A stretch of DNA of 17,162 bases from an uncultured Oscillospiraceae bacterium (GTDB taxonomy: Bacteria > Bacillota > Clostridia > Oscillospirales > Oscillospiraceae), in assembly GCA_910577415.1 (NCBI GenBank), contig CAJTLK010000039.1:1-17162 (forward strand). The letters are read 5' to 3'. A model generated the notes under the pieces. The model was given only the letters and a program-made list of their open reading frames with translations. It was not told where the DNA came from and ran no database searches. Position numbers and translations under genes: made by a program. Shown in pieces: positions 7,117 to 14,549 of the stretch (positions are counted from its first letter, which is position 1; the number at the start of each line of letters is the position of its first letter).

Positions 7117-7782
7117 ATGGACGACAACTCCATCCTGGAGCCTTCGGAAGACCAGGAGCCTATGGAAAACCTGGGACCCCTGGAAAATCAGGAACCGGAG
7201 GAATCGGCGCTTGAAGCTCAGGAGCCGGAGAAGCCCGAGGAGGAAAAGACCTCCTTTCAGATGGACCTCTATTTTTGGACCCAGGCTCTGGTGATGGCCC
7301 TGGTGGCCCTCATCCTGGTCTTTACCCTGGTGGGCCGGGTCATCGGCGTGGTGGGCAACTCCATGGTCCCCACCCTCCACTGGAACGACCTGCTCCTCCT
7401 TCGCTCCATTGGCTATACCCCGGAGCAGGGGGACGTGGTGGTGCTACGGAAGGAATCCTTTATGGCCGAGCCTATCGTCAAACGGGTCATCGCCACCGGC
7501 GGACAGCACGTGAGCATCGACTACGCCACCTCCACCGTCACGGTGGACGGCGTGGAGCTGGAGGAGCCTTATATCAATGAGTGGATGGGCTATCCCATCG
7601 ACACGGATATGACCATCACCGACGTGGTGGTGCCCGAGGGTTCCATTTTCGTCATGGGAGACAACCGCAACCACTCCTCCGACTCCCGCCACCAACGGCT
7701 GGGCACGGTGGACGAGCGGTACGTGCTGGGAAAGGTGCTCTGCGTCATCTTCCCCTTCTCCTCCTTCGGCCCGGTGGAGTGA
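7117..7782 (+). CDS. lepB: Signal peptidase I with acidic N-terminal tail
   Basis: A 221-residue type I signal peptidase (Sip/LepB, family S26), which removes signal peptides from exported proteins on the outer face of the membrane. The order is an N-terminal cytoplasmic tail (1-48, about 17 Glu and several Pro), one membrane segment (about 54-79, LYFWTQALVMALVALILVF), the catalytic serine box GNSMVPTL (Ser82), the catalytic lysine box VKRVIATGG (Lys122) and the GDNRNHSSDSR box (181-191). The Ser-Lys spacing of 40 equals that of B. subtilis SipS (43 and 83). The single membrane segment marks the Gram-positive type. The ATG at 7117 is preceded by GAGGTGA. A GTG nine bases earlier is in frame but lies within that site. 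The acidic tail is longer than in SipS. Confidence 0.95.
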   Translation: MDDNSILEPSEDQEPMENLGPLENQEPEESALEAQEPEKPEEEKTSFQMDLYFWTQALVMALVALILVFTLVGRVIGVVGNSMVPTLHWNDLLLLRSIGYTPEQGDVVVLRKESFMAEPIVKRVIATGGQHVSIDYATSTVTVDGVELEEPYINEWMGYPIDTDMTITDVVVPEGSIFVMGDNRNHSSDSRHQRLGTVDERYVLGKVLCVIFPFSSFGPVE

Positions 7783-7809
7783 CCCCGCAAAGGCCACCAA
7801 GCGCATAGA

Positions 7810-7850
7810 AAAACCCCCGCTGACAGCGTCAGCGGGGGTTTTATCATTTT
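7810..7850. terminator. Bidirectional intrinsic terminator
   Basis: AAAACCCCCGCTGAC (7810-7824) and GTCAGCGGGGGTTTT (7828-7842) form a perfect 15-bp stem with loop AGC, followed by ATCATTTTT. The A run on the left side makes it work for the leftward gene as well. It lies between the convergent lepB and the P-loop gene. Confidence 0.93.
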
Positions 7851-7861
7851 TGGGCACGTGC

Positions 7862-8275
7862 TTAGAAATACTTCCGCACACCCTCGGAGGCCAGAGAGGC
7901 GTCGGCGGAGATGGTGACGACGAACTTGATGCCGTTCTTCTCGCCGAAGTCGTTGAGCCAGTCCAGGAACTCCTCCACACGGGGGCTTTCGGCGTCGGCG
8001 CCCACGATCTTGGTGAGGCTCTCGATGAACACCTGGGTGATATCGTAGTTACCGGCGTGGAGGCCGCTGATAAAGCCCTTCATCATGTCGAAGTTCTCCA
8101 GCTTGTACTCCTTGGCCTCGATCAGCCGAATTTGATAATGAATATCGTAGGTCAGCTTGGAGCCGTGCTCGATGCAGACCACGCTGCCGCTCTCGCTCTT
8201 GGCCGCGGCGTTGATAAGCTCGATCATTTGCTTGGTTTTGCCGGTCCCCTTGACCCCCATGATCACTCTTACCAT
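7862..8275 (-). CDS. Small P-loop NTPase-like protein of unknown function
   Basis: A 137-residue soluble protein. It begins with a strand and a good Walker A motif, VRVIMGVKGTGKTKQMI (Gly7 to Thr14), then a second strand SVVCIEHG (31-38), a Walker B-like hydrophobic strand ending in an acid, ITQVFIES (79-86, Glu85), and a late strand KFVVTISAD (117-125) resembling the sensor strand of RecA-like ATPases. It is far shorter than a normal ATPase, with no arginine finger or recognisable partner domain. Such proteins occur as conserved hypotheticals in Clostridia, sometimes carrying loose ATPase or twitching-motility names; I would not assign a function. I chose the ATG at 8275 because GGAG lies eight bases upstream. 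An in-frame GTG at 8284 touches that site and is too close. It is a monocistronic gene with its own promoter and terminator. Confidence 0.82.
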   Translation of the reverse strand: MVRVIMGVKGTGKTKQMIELINAAAKSESGSVVCIEHGSKLTYDIHYQIRLIEAKEYKLENFDMMKGFISGLHAGNYDITQVFIESLTKIVGADAESPRVEEFLDWLNDFGEKNGIKFVVTISADASLASEGVRKYF

Positions 8276-8328
8276 GTTAACCACTCCTTTGTTTAGTCCG
8301 CCGGGACCCTCCCCGGTCTCATACCTAT

Positions 8329-8357
8329 ATCATACCATCTTTCCCGGAGGGTTTCAA
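8329..8357 (-). promoter_or_regulatory. Sigma-A type promoter for the P-loop gene
   Basis: On the minus strand TTGAAA (8357-8352), 17 bases and TATGAT (8334-8329), five matches of six each. The -35 box lies 34 bases after the pgi stop. A roughly 50-base leader with an imperfect GC-rich dyad (CCGGGACCCTCCCCGG, 8301-8316) follows before the ribosome binding site. Confidence 0.8.
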
Positions 8358-8390
8358 CCGCTTTTCCGGGGATTTACGGAAAATTCAAAA

Positions 8391-9725
8391 TTAGCTCTCT
8401 AATCTCTTCTCCAGAGCCGCCTTCTGGCTCTCATAACCGGGCTTTCCCAGCAGGGCGTACATATTGTTCTTGTAAGCCTCCACGCCGGGCTGGTCAAAGG
8501 GGTTGACCCCCAGCAAATAGCCGGACACGCCACAGGCAAACTCGAAGAAGTAGATGAGCGCGCCCAGGCACTTGGCGCTGCGCTGGGGAACGGTGATGAG
8601 GATGTTGGGCACACCGCCGTCCACGTGGGCCAGGATGGTGCCCCGCATGGCCTGTTCGGCCACAAAAGCCATAGACTTGCCCGAGAGGAAGTTCAGCCCG
8701 TCCACATTCTCCGGGTCGTTGGGGATGGTGAGGGCGGTGTGGGCCTTATCAAAGCGGACCACCGTCTCCAGCATGACCCGCTCGCCCTGCTGGATGAACT
8801 GACCCATGGAGTGGAGGTCGGCGGTGAACTCCACGCTGGCGGGGAGCAGGCCCTTGCCCTCCTTGCCCTCGCTCTCGCCGTAGAGCTGCTTCCACCACTC
8901 GGCAAAGAAGCGGAAGGACGGCTCGTACCCGGCCAAAATTTCCACCTTTTTACCGCTCTCATAGAGAGCGTGGCGGGCGGCGGCATACTGCCAGGCCATG
9001 TTGTCCATTCCCGGCTTGCTCAGCGTCTCCATCTCCTCACGGGCGCCGGACATCAGCTCTTCGATGTCGATCCCGGCGGCGGCGATGGGCAGCAGACCCA
9101 CGGCAGTAAGCACGGAGAAGCGTCCGCCCACGTTATCGGGCACCACAAACTCCTCGTAGCCCTCCTTGTCGGCCAGGCCCTTCAGCGCGCCCCGCTTGGC
9201 GTCGGTAGTGGCGTAGATGCGGCCCCTGGCCCCGTCCTTGCCGTACTTCTCCTCCAGTAGCGCCTTGAAGATACGGAAGGCCACGGCGGGTTCGGTGGTG
9301 GTGCCGGACTTGGAGATGACGTTGATGGACCAGTCGATGTCCTTGAGTTGCTCGATGACTTCGTTCATGCCGTCGGCGGAGAGGCCGTTGCCCGCAAAAT
9401 AGATGGCGGGACCTCCCTTGCGGGTCAGGTTATAGTTATTGGAGGTAAGCGTCTCAATGACCGCCCGGGCGCCCAGGTAGCTGCCCCCGATGCCGATGAC
9501 CACCAGGGCCTTGGAATCGGAGCGGATCTTCTCCGCCGCCTTCTGGATGCGGGCAAACTCTTCCTTGTCATAGTCGGCAGGGAGCCGGACCCAGCCCAGA
9601 AAATCGCTGCCCGCGCCGGTGCCGTTGAGGACATGGTCGTGGGCCTTCTCCAGCCCCTTCTCCTCCCCGGTGCGCCAGCCCGAAGGCAGAAAGGGGGTGA
9701 CATTGGACAGATCAAGATGAAGCAT
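8391..9725 (-). CDS. pgi: Glucose-6-phosphate isomerase
   Basis: A 444-residue phosphoglucose isomerase that interconverts glucose 6-phosphate and fructose 6-phosphate in glycolysis and gluconeogenesis. It is of the short Gram-positive type (about 450 residues). The SIS fold motifs are clear: VIGIGGSYLGARA (77-87), SKSGTTTEPAVAF (138-150, phosphate binding), VGGRFSVLTAVGLLP (199-213, PGI signature 1), and LLGVNPFDQPGVEAYKNNM near the C-terminus (signature 2, with Lys419 as the active-site lysine). His305 in DLHSMGQF and a Glu in GESEGKEG (284-291) are the likely ring-opening and proton-transfer residues. The ATG at 9725 has AGGAGG eight bases upstream. It has its own promoter, 129 bases beyond the end of the SLH gene, so it is probably monocistronic, with some read-through possible. 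Confidence 0.97.
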   Translation of the reverse strand: MLHLDLSNVTPFLPSGWRTGEEKGLEKAHDHVLNGTGAGSDFLGWVRLPADYDKEEFARIQKAAEKIRSDSKALVVIGIGGSYLGARAVIETLTSNNYNLTRKGGPAIYFAGNGLSADGMNEVIEQLKDIDWSINVISKSGTTTEPAVAFRIFKALLEEKYGKDGARGRIYATTDAKRGALKGLADKEGYEEFVVPDNVGGRFSVLTAVGLLPIAAAGIDIEELMSGAREEMETLSKPGMDNMAWQYAAARHALYESGKKVEILAGYEPSFRFFAEWWKQLYGESEGKEGKGLLPASVEFTADLHSMGQFIQQGERVMLETVVRFDKAHTALTIPNDPENVDGLNFLSGKSMAFVAEQAMRGTILAHVDGGVPNILITVPQRSAKCLGALIYFFEFACGVSGYLLGVNPFDQPGVEAYKNNMYALLGKPGYESQKAALEKRLES

Positions 9726-9764
9726 AAGAATGACCTCCTAAGCAAATTCTTTTGGGTTGGATAT

Positions 9765-9793
9765 AGTATACACCAATCCGAAAAATTTGGAAA
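9765..9793 (-). promoter_or_regulatory. Sigma-A type promoter for pgi
   Basis: On the minus strand TTTCCA (9793-9788), 17 bases and TATACT (9770-9765). The last 12 bases, TTGGTGTATACT, are identical to those of the yfbR promoter at 15188. The region is AT-rich compared with its surroundings. Confidence 0.65.
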
Positions 9794-9821
9794 GGATTTT
9801 GTGGGCGCTTTACCAAAATTT

Positions 9822-9851
9822 ATGGGGACCGCCCCCCTGGACGGTCCCCAT
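9822..9851 (-). terminator. Hairpin after the SLH gene, possible terminator
   Basis: ATGGGGACCG (9822-9831) and CGGTCCCCAT (9842-9851) make a perfect 10-bp stem with a 10-base loop, starting 3 bases after the SLH stop codon on the minus strand. It is followed by ATAAATTTTGG, a poor T run, so termination would be partial or depend on other factors. It could equally be a small palindromic repeat. Confidence 0.5.
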
Positions 9852-9854
9852 TGC

Positions 9855-12359
9855 TCAGCGCTCTATAATTTCAAAGGTACAGCCGCCACTGCCATTGGAC
9901 ACCAGTTGTATCCTGGCCCCATTGAAGGAGAAGCCCGCCAGGTTGCTGCTCCCCGGTCTGTGGTTCTGACAGACCATGGCGGTCACATAGAAGATGTCCC
10001 CCTCTTTATAATTTTTGAGGAAGCGTTCGGTGTCGATGACCACCTCCACGGAAAACTCCTCCCCCAGCACCAGGGGCGTCTCGGCTTGCTCTCCGTATGC
10101 CTGGAGGACTACATAGTTATAGTAATCGGGAAGCTCGGGCATACAGCCGGACAGGCGGACGGTCTTCCCATCTGATATTTGCAGCTCCATCCATTGTCCG
10201 TCGCCCCAGTCCAGCCGATAGTTGTCGGTCCGGCCATCGGCGGGCAATTCGGTCTTTGTCACACCGGGCTGGGTGGGCTTTGGAGTCGCGGATGGCCCGG
10301 AAGGCTCCACAGGCCAGGGCGCCTCAGTGGGCTTAGGCGTTTCCGTAGGTCTGGGGACTGCGGTAGGCTTCGGGGGCACGGTGGGTTTCGGGGTAGGCGT
10401 TGGCTTCGGGGTTTCCGCAGTGGAGCTATTCGGGGCGACCTTCAGCTCATAGACCTTCAGATGCCGGGAGGGGTGATAGCCAAACACACCGTAAGGCCCC
10501 GCCTCGGGCCGGACCCAGCGGATACTGCCGCCCTCCACCACCGGGTCCACGTTGGGGATCATAAAGTCCGCCAGCTTCGTATTACGCCCGATCTGGTCTC
10601 CGTTTCCGTCAAAGACGGCGTAGTAAAAATCCCCAAAGTCCCCAATCATAGTCCGGCTGGACTTCACGCTGGTCTGCCACATGACCACAAAGGTATTGTT
10701 GTTGAGCTGGACCATATTGATCTGCCGCACATACTCTTCTCCATTGGCGGGAAAGTCGGTGAGCCATTTTATTTTCGGACGGCTATTGGGATAGCCGTCC
10801 TTGGGGATCACCGCCAGAAAGGCGTTGGCATACTCCAGACTGTCGTTTCCCTTCTGGGGGGAGGAGGCCCCGGCAAAAAGGTAGTTGTCCCCGCTGATCC
10901 CCAGTCCGCCGGGGATAGCGTTGGTGGTGTTGTCGCCAATCTCGCCGGAGAAGGGGAAGAAATTCATCTCTTTGCCGTTTCCCGTTTTGGCGTCCAGATT
11001 CAGAGCAAAGCCACGGGGGTAAGCGTCCCCGTGATCGGCGTAGACCGCCTCTCCCCCATCGCAGGCCACATACTGGGCGAAGGAGTGGCTGACATGGTTG
11101 CCGGGAAAGGGGGGACTGACCGACACAACGTTCATATCGGAGGTGCGCACCTTGATGGTGATATTGGACTGATGCCGCAGACCGTCCTTGGGGGTGAGAT
11201 AACGCAGCCGGGAGGTGTGGAGGATCAGGACGCCGCCATCCTCCGCCATCGCCACATGGCTGGTGGAGCGGTAAGGCTGGGTGGTATAGCTCTCCCCACC
11301 GTTCACCGAGGCGGCGGCCACCCGGTTCCACTCCCGGTCATACCGAACCACCCGGTAGACCTCCTTGCCGTCATCCTCTTCCATATTGTCCTGGCCGAAG
11401 GCCAAATAGTAAGCGTCCTCCCCATCATAGAACCCGGCGCAATAGGATAGCTCCATGGGGATATCCCTGATCCCGGCGGAGTGGCCGTTTTCATCAAAGC
11501 ACTCCACCCGGACGGTGGGAGCTTCCGCACCCCTACCTTTGATCTGGAGCACGGAATACGCCCCGTCCTGTTCCAGCAGATACAACTCCCCGCTGGTGTT
11601 GACGGCCCATTCCGTCTCCACACCCAGCTTGGACTCCAGGTGCCCGATATTCAGGGTCTCCTCCCGGCGCAGAGCAGCCTCCTCCGCCGCCCGGAAGGCC
11701 CGGTCCAGCATAACGCAAGCCTCCTGAAAGGTAAGGACCCCCTTGGGGGCAAAGCGTCCGGCCTCGTCCCCCTTCAGCAGTCCCAGCGCGGAGGCCCGGT
11801 CCACCGCTTCCCTGGCCCAGGCGCTGATGTCGTCCGCATCCGCAAAGACCCTGGGCGGCTCCACCGGGTCCATTTTCGCCCCGGTGTATCTCTCCAGCGC
11901 GTCCACAAGGGCGCACATCATTTTGGCGGCCTGTTCTCTGGTCAGATTATTGTCGCAGTCGGCCAGCCGCTTACCGTTCACCAGCGCTCCTTCGGTAAGG
12001 CCGTAGGCCGCCGCGGTATACATATTGTACCGTCCGCCAAAGCCGTCCTTGCTGGTGATATCGTCAAAATAGTCTACCGCCACCGGGGCCGCCGCGCTTA
12101 GAAGGTCTCTCCTTCCCTCCCGGTGGATGATATTGACCATAAAATAACAAAACTGCCCACGGCTTACGATGGCGGTGGGATTATAACCCCCCTGGCCTAA
12201 GATCCCTCCAGATGCCAGGTCCTCCATCTGCTCTATGGCCCAAGCTGCAGGCTCCTTGTCCCATGTGACCTCCGCCATCACCGCCGAGGCTGGCGCGGCC
12301 CAAGTCCCCAATGTCAGCAGCAGGGCCAGGGCCACGCCCAAACAGCGCTTTCCCTTCAT
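9855..12359 (-). CDS. Secreted SLH-domain surface protein with Pro/Thr linker
   Basis: An 834-residue exported protein. It starts with a signal peptide (MKGKR, hydrophobic core, cleavage probably after ASA at 24-26). Three S-layer homology repeats follow at about 33-85, 95-158 and 168-225 (note the FDDI, FADADDISAWAREAVDRASALGLLKG and LTFQEACVMLDRAF patterns), which usually bind pyruvylated wall polysaccharide. A long beta-rich body (about 235-645) shows many Tyr, Gly and Asp turns and phrases such as ILHTSRLRYLTPKDG and LGISGDNYLFAGASS that recall a propeller, but I cannot name the fold. A Pro/Thr/Lys-rich linker (645-699) leads to a C-terminal beta domain (700-834). ATG 12359 has GGGGGAGA upstream and lies 16 bases after the UPF0210 gene, so it is probably last in that unit. 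Substrate or ligand is unknown. Confidence 0.88.
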   Translation of the reverse strand: MKGKRCLGVALALLLTLGTWAAPASAVMAEVTWDKEPAAWAIEQMEDLASGGILGQGGYNPTAIVSRGQFCYFMVNIIHREGRRDLLSAAAPVAVDYFDDITSKDGFGGRYNMYTAAAYGLTEGALVNGKRLADCDNNLTREQAAKMMCALVDALERYTGAKMDPVEPPRVFADADDISAWAREAVDRASALGLLKGDEAGRFAPKGVLTFQEACVMLDRAFRAAEEAALRREETLNIGHLESKLGVETEWAVNTSGELYLLEQDGAYSVLQIKGRGAEAPTVRVECFDENGHSAGIRDIPMELSYCAGFYDGEDAYYLAFGQDNMEEDDGKEVYRVVRYDREWNRVAAASVNGGESYTTQPYRSTSHVAMAEDGGVLILHTSRLRYLTPKDGLRHQSNITIKVRTSDMNVVSVSPPFPGNHVSHSFAQYVACDGGEAVYADHGDAYPRGFALNLDAKTGNGKEMNFFPFSGEIGDNTTNAIPGGLGISGDNYLFAGASSPQKGNDSLEYANAFLAVIPKDGYPNSRPKIKWLTDFPANGEEYVRQINMVQLNNNTFVVMWQTSVKSSRTMIGDFGDFYYAVFDGNGDQIGRNTKLADFMIPNVDPVVEGGSIRWVRPEAGPYGVFGYHPSRHLKVYELKVAPNSSTAETPKPTPTPKPTVPPKPTAVPRPTETPKPTEAPWPVEPSGPSATPKPTQPGVTKTELPADGRTDNYRLDWGDGQWMELQISDGKTVRLSGCMPELPDYYNYVVLQAYGEQAETPLVLGEEFSVEVVIDTERFLKNYKEGDIFYVTAMVCQNHRPGSSNLAGFSFNGARIQLVSNGSGGCTFEIIER
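10262..10425 (-). repeat. Imperfect tandem repeats encoding the Pro/Thr linker
   Basis: About 55 codons made of degenerate units of the type P-K-P-T, P-T-P, P-R-P-T and E-T-P (SLH protein residues 645-699). At DNA level units such as GGCTTCGGGG and GTGGGCTTAGGC recur on the plus strand. Such linkers act as wall-spanning spacers and often vary in repeat number between strains. Confidence 0.75.
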
Positions 12360-12375
12360 AACGGTCTCCCCCTTT

Positions 12376-13740
12376 TCAGTTCTTCAGGCTCTGCATGGGG
12401 GCGGGAATACGTCCGCCGCGGTTTACAAATACCGCGCTGGATTCGGGATGGACCGGCATCACCGGGGCGGAGCCCAGCAGCCCGCCAAACTCCACCGTGT
12501 CCCCCACCTTTTTCCCCGGCGCGGGAATGAGTCGGGCGGCGGTGGTCTTGGAGTTGACCATGCCGATGGCCGCCTCGTCGGCGATGATGGCGGAGATGGT
12601 CTCGGCGGTGGTATCGCCGGGGATCGCGATCATGTCCAGCCCCACCGAGCACACGCAGGTCATGGCCTCCAGCTTATCCAGGCACAGGGTGCCCTTCCGG
12701 GCGGCGGCGATCATGCCCTCGTCCTCGCTCACCGGGATAAACGCCCCGGAGAGGCCGCCCACGCTGGACGACGCCATCACGCCGCCCTTTTTCACCGCGT
12801 CGTTGAGCAATGCCAGGGCGGCGGTGGTGCCGTGGGTCCCACAGGTCTCCAGGCCCATCTCCTCCAAAATGCGGGCCACGCTGTCCCCAATGGCGGGGGT
12901 GGGGGCCAGGGAGAGGTCCACGATGCCAAAGGGGACCCCCAACCGTTTGGAGGCTTCCTGGGCCACCAGCTGGCCCATGCGGGTCACCCGGAAGGCGGTC
13001 TTTTTCACTGTCTCGGCCACCACGTCCAGGCTCTCCCCCTTCACGCTCTGAAGGGCGTGGTACACCACACCGGGGCCGGAGACTCCCACATTGATGACCC
13101 GGTCCGCCTCGCTGACGCCGTGGAAGGCTCCGGCCATGAAGGGGTTATCCTCCACGGCGTTGCAGAAGACCACCAGCTTGGCACAGCCAAAGCCGCCCCT
13201 GTCGGCGGTGCGCGCCGCCAGGTCTTTGATGGTCCGGCCCATAAGGGCCACCGCGTCCATATTGATGCCCGCCTTGGTGGAGCCCACGTTGACGCTGGCG
13301 CAGACCAGCTCGGTCTCGCTGAGGGCGGCGGGGATGGAGCGGATGAGCTTCTCGTCGGCGGCGGTCATCCCCTTCTGCACCAGGGCGGAAAAACCGCCGA
13401 TGAAGTTGACCCCCGTCTCGGCCCGGGCCTTATCCAGGGCCACGGCGAAGGGGACGTAATCATCGGTCTCACTGGCCCCGGCCACCAGGGCCATGGGGGT
13501 CACGAAGATACGTTTATTGACGATGGGGATACCAAACTCGGCCTCGATCTCCTCCCCGGTCTTCACCAGGTCTTTGGCCGAGCGGACGATCTTCTCGTAG
13601 ATCTTCCGGCAGGCGGCCTTGGGATCGGGGTCGGCACAGTCCAGCAGGGATATCCCCATGGTGATGGTGCGCACGTCCAGATGCTGCTGGCTGATCATCT
13701 GGATGGTATCTAAAATTTCAGTGGTATTTATCATGGACAT
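12376..13740 (-). CDS. UPF0210 (DUF711) family protein
   Basis: A 454-residue protein, almost exactly the size of the UPF0210 family (S. pneumoniae SP0239 type). Recognisable family blocks are VRTITMGISLLDCADPDP near the N-terminus, NKRIFVTPMALVAGAS, NFIGGFSALVQKG, CASVNVGSTKAGINMDAVALMG, the glycine-rich VGVSGPGVVYHAL and the C-terminal GGRIPAPMQSLKN. Structures exist for the family, which has a pyruvate-formate-lyase-like fold, hence the name PFL family in some databases, but no reaction is established and no glycyl-radical motif is visible. The start at 13740 has GGGAGG seven bases upstream; the in-frame TTG at 13755 lies above that site. The gene is 32 bases after the UPF0237 ACT gene, the pairing seen across Firmicutes and other phyla, which suggests the ACT protein senses a small ligand for it. 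Confidence 0.93.
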   Translation of the reverse strand: MSMINTTEILDTIQMISQQHLDVRTITMGISLLDCADPDPKAACRKIYEKIVRSAKDLVKTGEEIEAEFGIPIVNKRIFVTPMALVAGASETDDYVPFAVALDKARAETGVNFIGGFSALVQKGMTAADEKLIRSIPAALSETELVCASVNVGSTKAGINMDAVALMGRTIKDLAARTADRGGFGCAKLVVFCNAVEDNPFMAGAFHGVSEADRVINVGVSGPGVVYHALQSVKGESLDVVAETVKKTAFRVTRMGQLVAQEASKRLGVPFGIVDLSLAPTPAIGDSVARILEEMGLETCGTHGTTAALALLNDAVKKGGVMASSSVGGLSGAFIPVSEDEGMIAAARKGTLCLDKLEAMTCVCSVGLDMIAIPGDTTAETISAIIADEAAIGMVNSKTTAARLIPAPGKKVGDTVEFGGLLGSAPVMPVHPESSAVFVNRGGRIPAPMQSLKN

Positions 13741-13772
13741 AGTGTGGCCTCCCAACCTCTCACGTTCCGCGC

Positions 13773-14042
13773 TTATATCCGATGCATGGCGTTAAAAATA
13801 TCCTCCCGCTGGGCGTGGATGGAAAGACCCTGGGCCTTGCCGCTCTCCTCCAGCAGCTTCACAAGCTCGGTAAAGGGCACCTTGGCCCCGGCGGTGTCCA
13901 CCAGCATGATCATGGTGAAGTACTCCTGCAAAATGGTCTGGCTGATGTCCAGCACGTTGACCCCCTGCTCGCTGAGCAGGGCGCACACCCGGGCGATAAT
14001 GCCCACAGTGTCCTTGCCGATGACGGTGACGATGGCTCTCAT
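13773..14042 (-). CDS. UPF0237 ACT-domain protein
   Basis: An 89-residue protein that is one ACT domain with a short helix. The start MRAIVTVIGKDTVGIIARVCALLSEQGVNVLDISQTI shows the beta-alpha-beta pattern with the Gly at the first strand-helix turn that usually binds an amino acid. YFTMIMLVD is the third strand. The family is UPF0237 (S. pneumoniae SP0238, a GcvR-like single ACT protein). It is expected to be a dimeric ligand sensor in the cytoplasm; its ligand is unknown. AAGGAGGT lies upstream of the ATG. The ATG overlaps the stop of the upstream membrane-protein gene by 4 bases, and the UPF0210 gene follows after 32 bases. Confidence 0.94.
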   Translation of the reverse strand: MRAIVTVIGKDTVGIIARVCALLSEQGVNVLDISQTILQEYFTMIMLVDTAGAKVPFTELVKLLEESGKAQGLSIHAQREDIFNAMHRI

Positions 14043-14503
14043 TGGGAAACCTCCTTGGCTTTTATAAATAGAATGACGGCGCTGACCACGTCAACGCAGA
14101 AGAAAAATTGCAATATGCCGCAAAGCGCGGCCCACCCGGTGGTCAACACGCCCGCTTTCCGGCACCGCAGCACAGCGGCAAGGCCCAGCAGCCCGGTGAG
14201 AATAATGGCCATAGCGTCTATCACAAAGGCCAGCAGCGGCCCCATAAAAAGAAACAGGCCCACGCCTATCACAAACCAGAACACATAGGCAGGTATCTGG
14301 ACCAGCTTCACCAGCATAGAGGCCAGGGCCAGCTCACGGGGACTCCAGCGCTTGGCGGTCAGAAATACCGCCGCCGCCCCGGCCAGGCCGATCAGCCAGA
14401 ATAGCTCTATGGCGCGGAAATCGCCGTTCCATGCCAGCAGACAGAACGGAGTATATGGAAACACCGCCACCAACAGGACCGGGCCCCATTTCACGGCTTT
14501 CAT
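14039..14503 (-). CDS. Small integral membrane protein, unknown
   Basis: A 154-residue, strongly hydrophobic protein with five or six predicted membrane segments (about 5-25, 32-48, 69-90, 92-112 and 118-147, the last possibly two). Short charged loops are present (TAKRWSPREL, RCRKAG). The N-terminus MKAVKWGP and C-terminus IKAKEVSQ are probably cytoplasmic or short. I do not recognise a family. Its stop overlaps the start of the ACT gene (ATGA), so the two are translationally coupled, and it lies 46 bases after the yfbR-like gene. A purine-rich AGGGGGGAAAAGG precedes the ATG. A transporter or a membrane partner of the ACT/UPF0210 pair is possible, but nothing in the sequence proves it. Confidence 0.8.
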   Translation of the reverse strand: MKAVKWGPVLLVAVFPYTPFCLLAWNGDFRAIELFWLIGLAGAAAVFLTAKRWSPRELALASMLVKLVQIPAYVFWFVIGVGLFLFMGPLLAFVIDAMAIILTGLLGLAAVLRCRKAGVLTTGWAALCGILQFFFCVDVVSAVILFIKAKEVSQ

Positions 14504-14549
14504 CCTTTTCCCCCCTGCTCTTACTTTTGGGCCGCCTTGCTCCGCGCTT

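Noticed and set aside
10262..10425. CRISPR or VNTR array
   Set aside because: The repeats are irregular short units in frame that encode a Pro/Thr linker; no spacer structure.
10179..11450. 423-codon rightward open frame opposite the SLH gene
   Set aside because: The SLH gene has signal peptide, SLH repeats and a ribosome binding site; this frame has only Gly/His/Val-rich shadow composition.
12235..13713. 492-codon rightward open frame
   Set aside because: Antisense to the UPF0210 gene and the start of the SLH gene; Gly/His-rich low-complexity product, no ribosome binding site logic.
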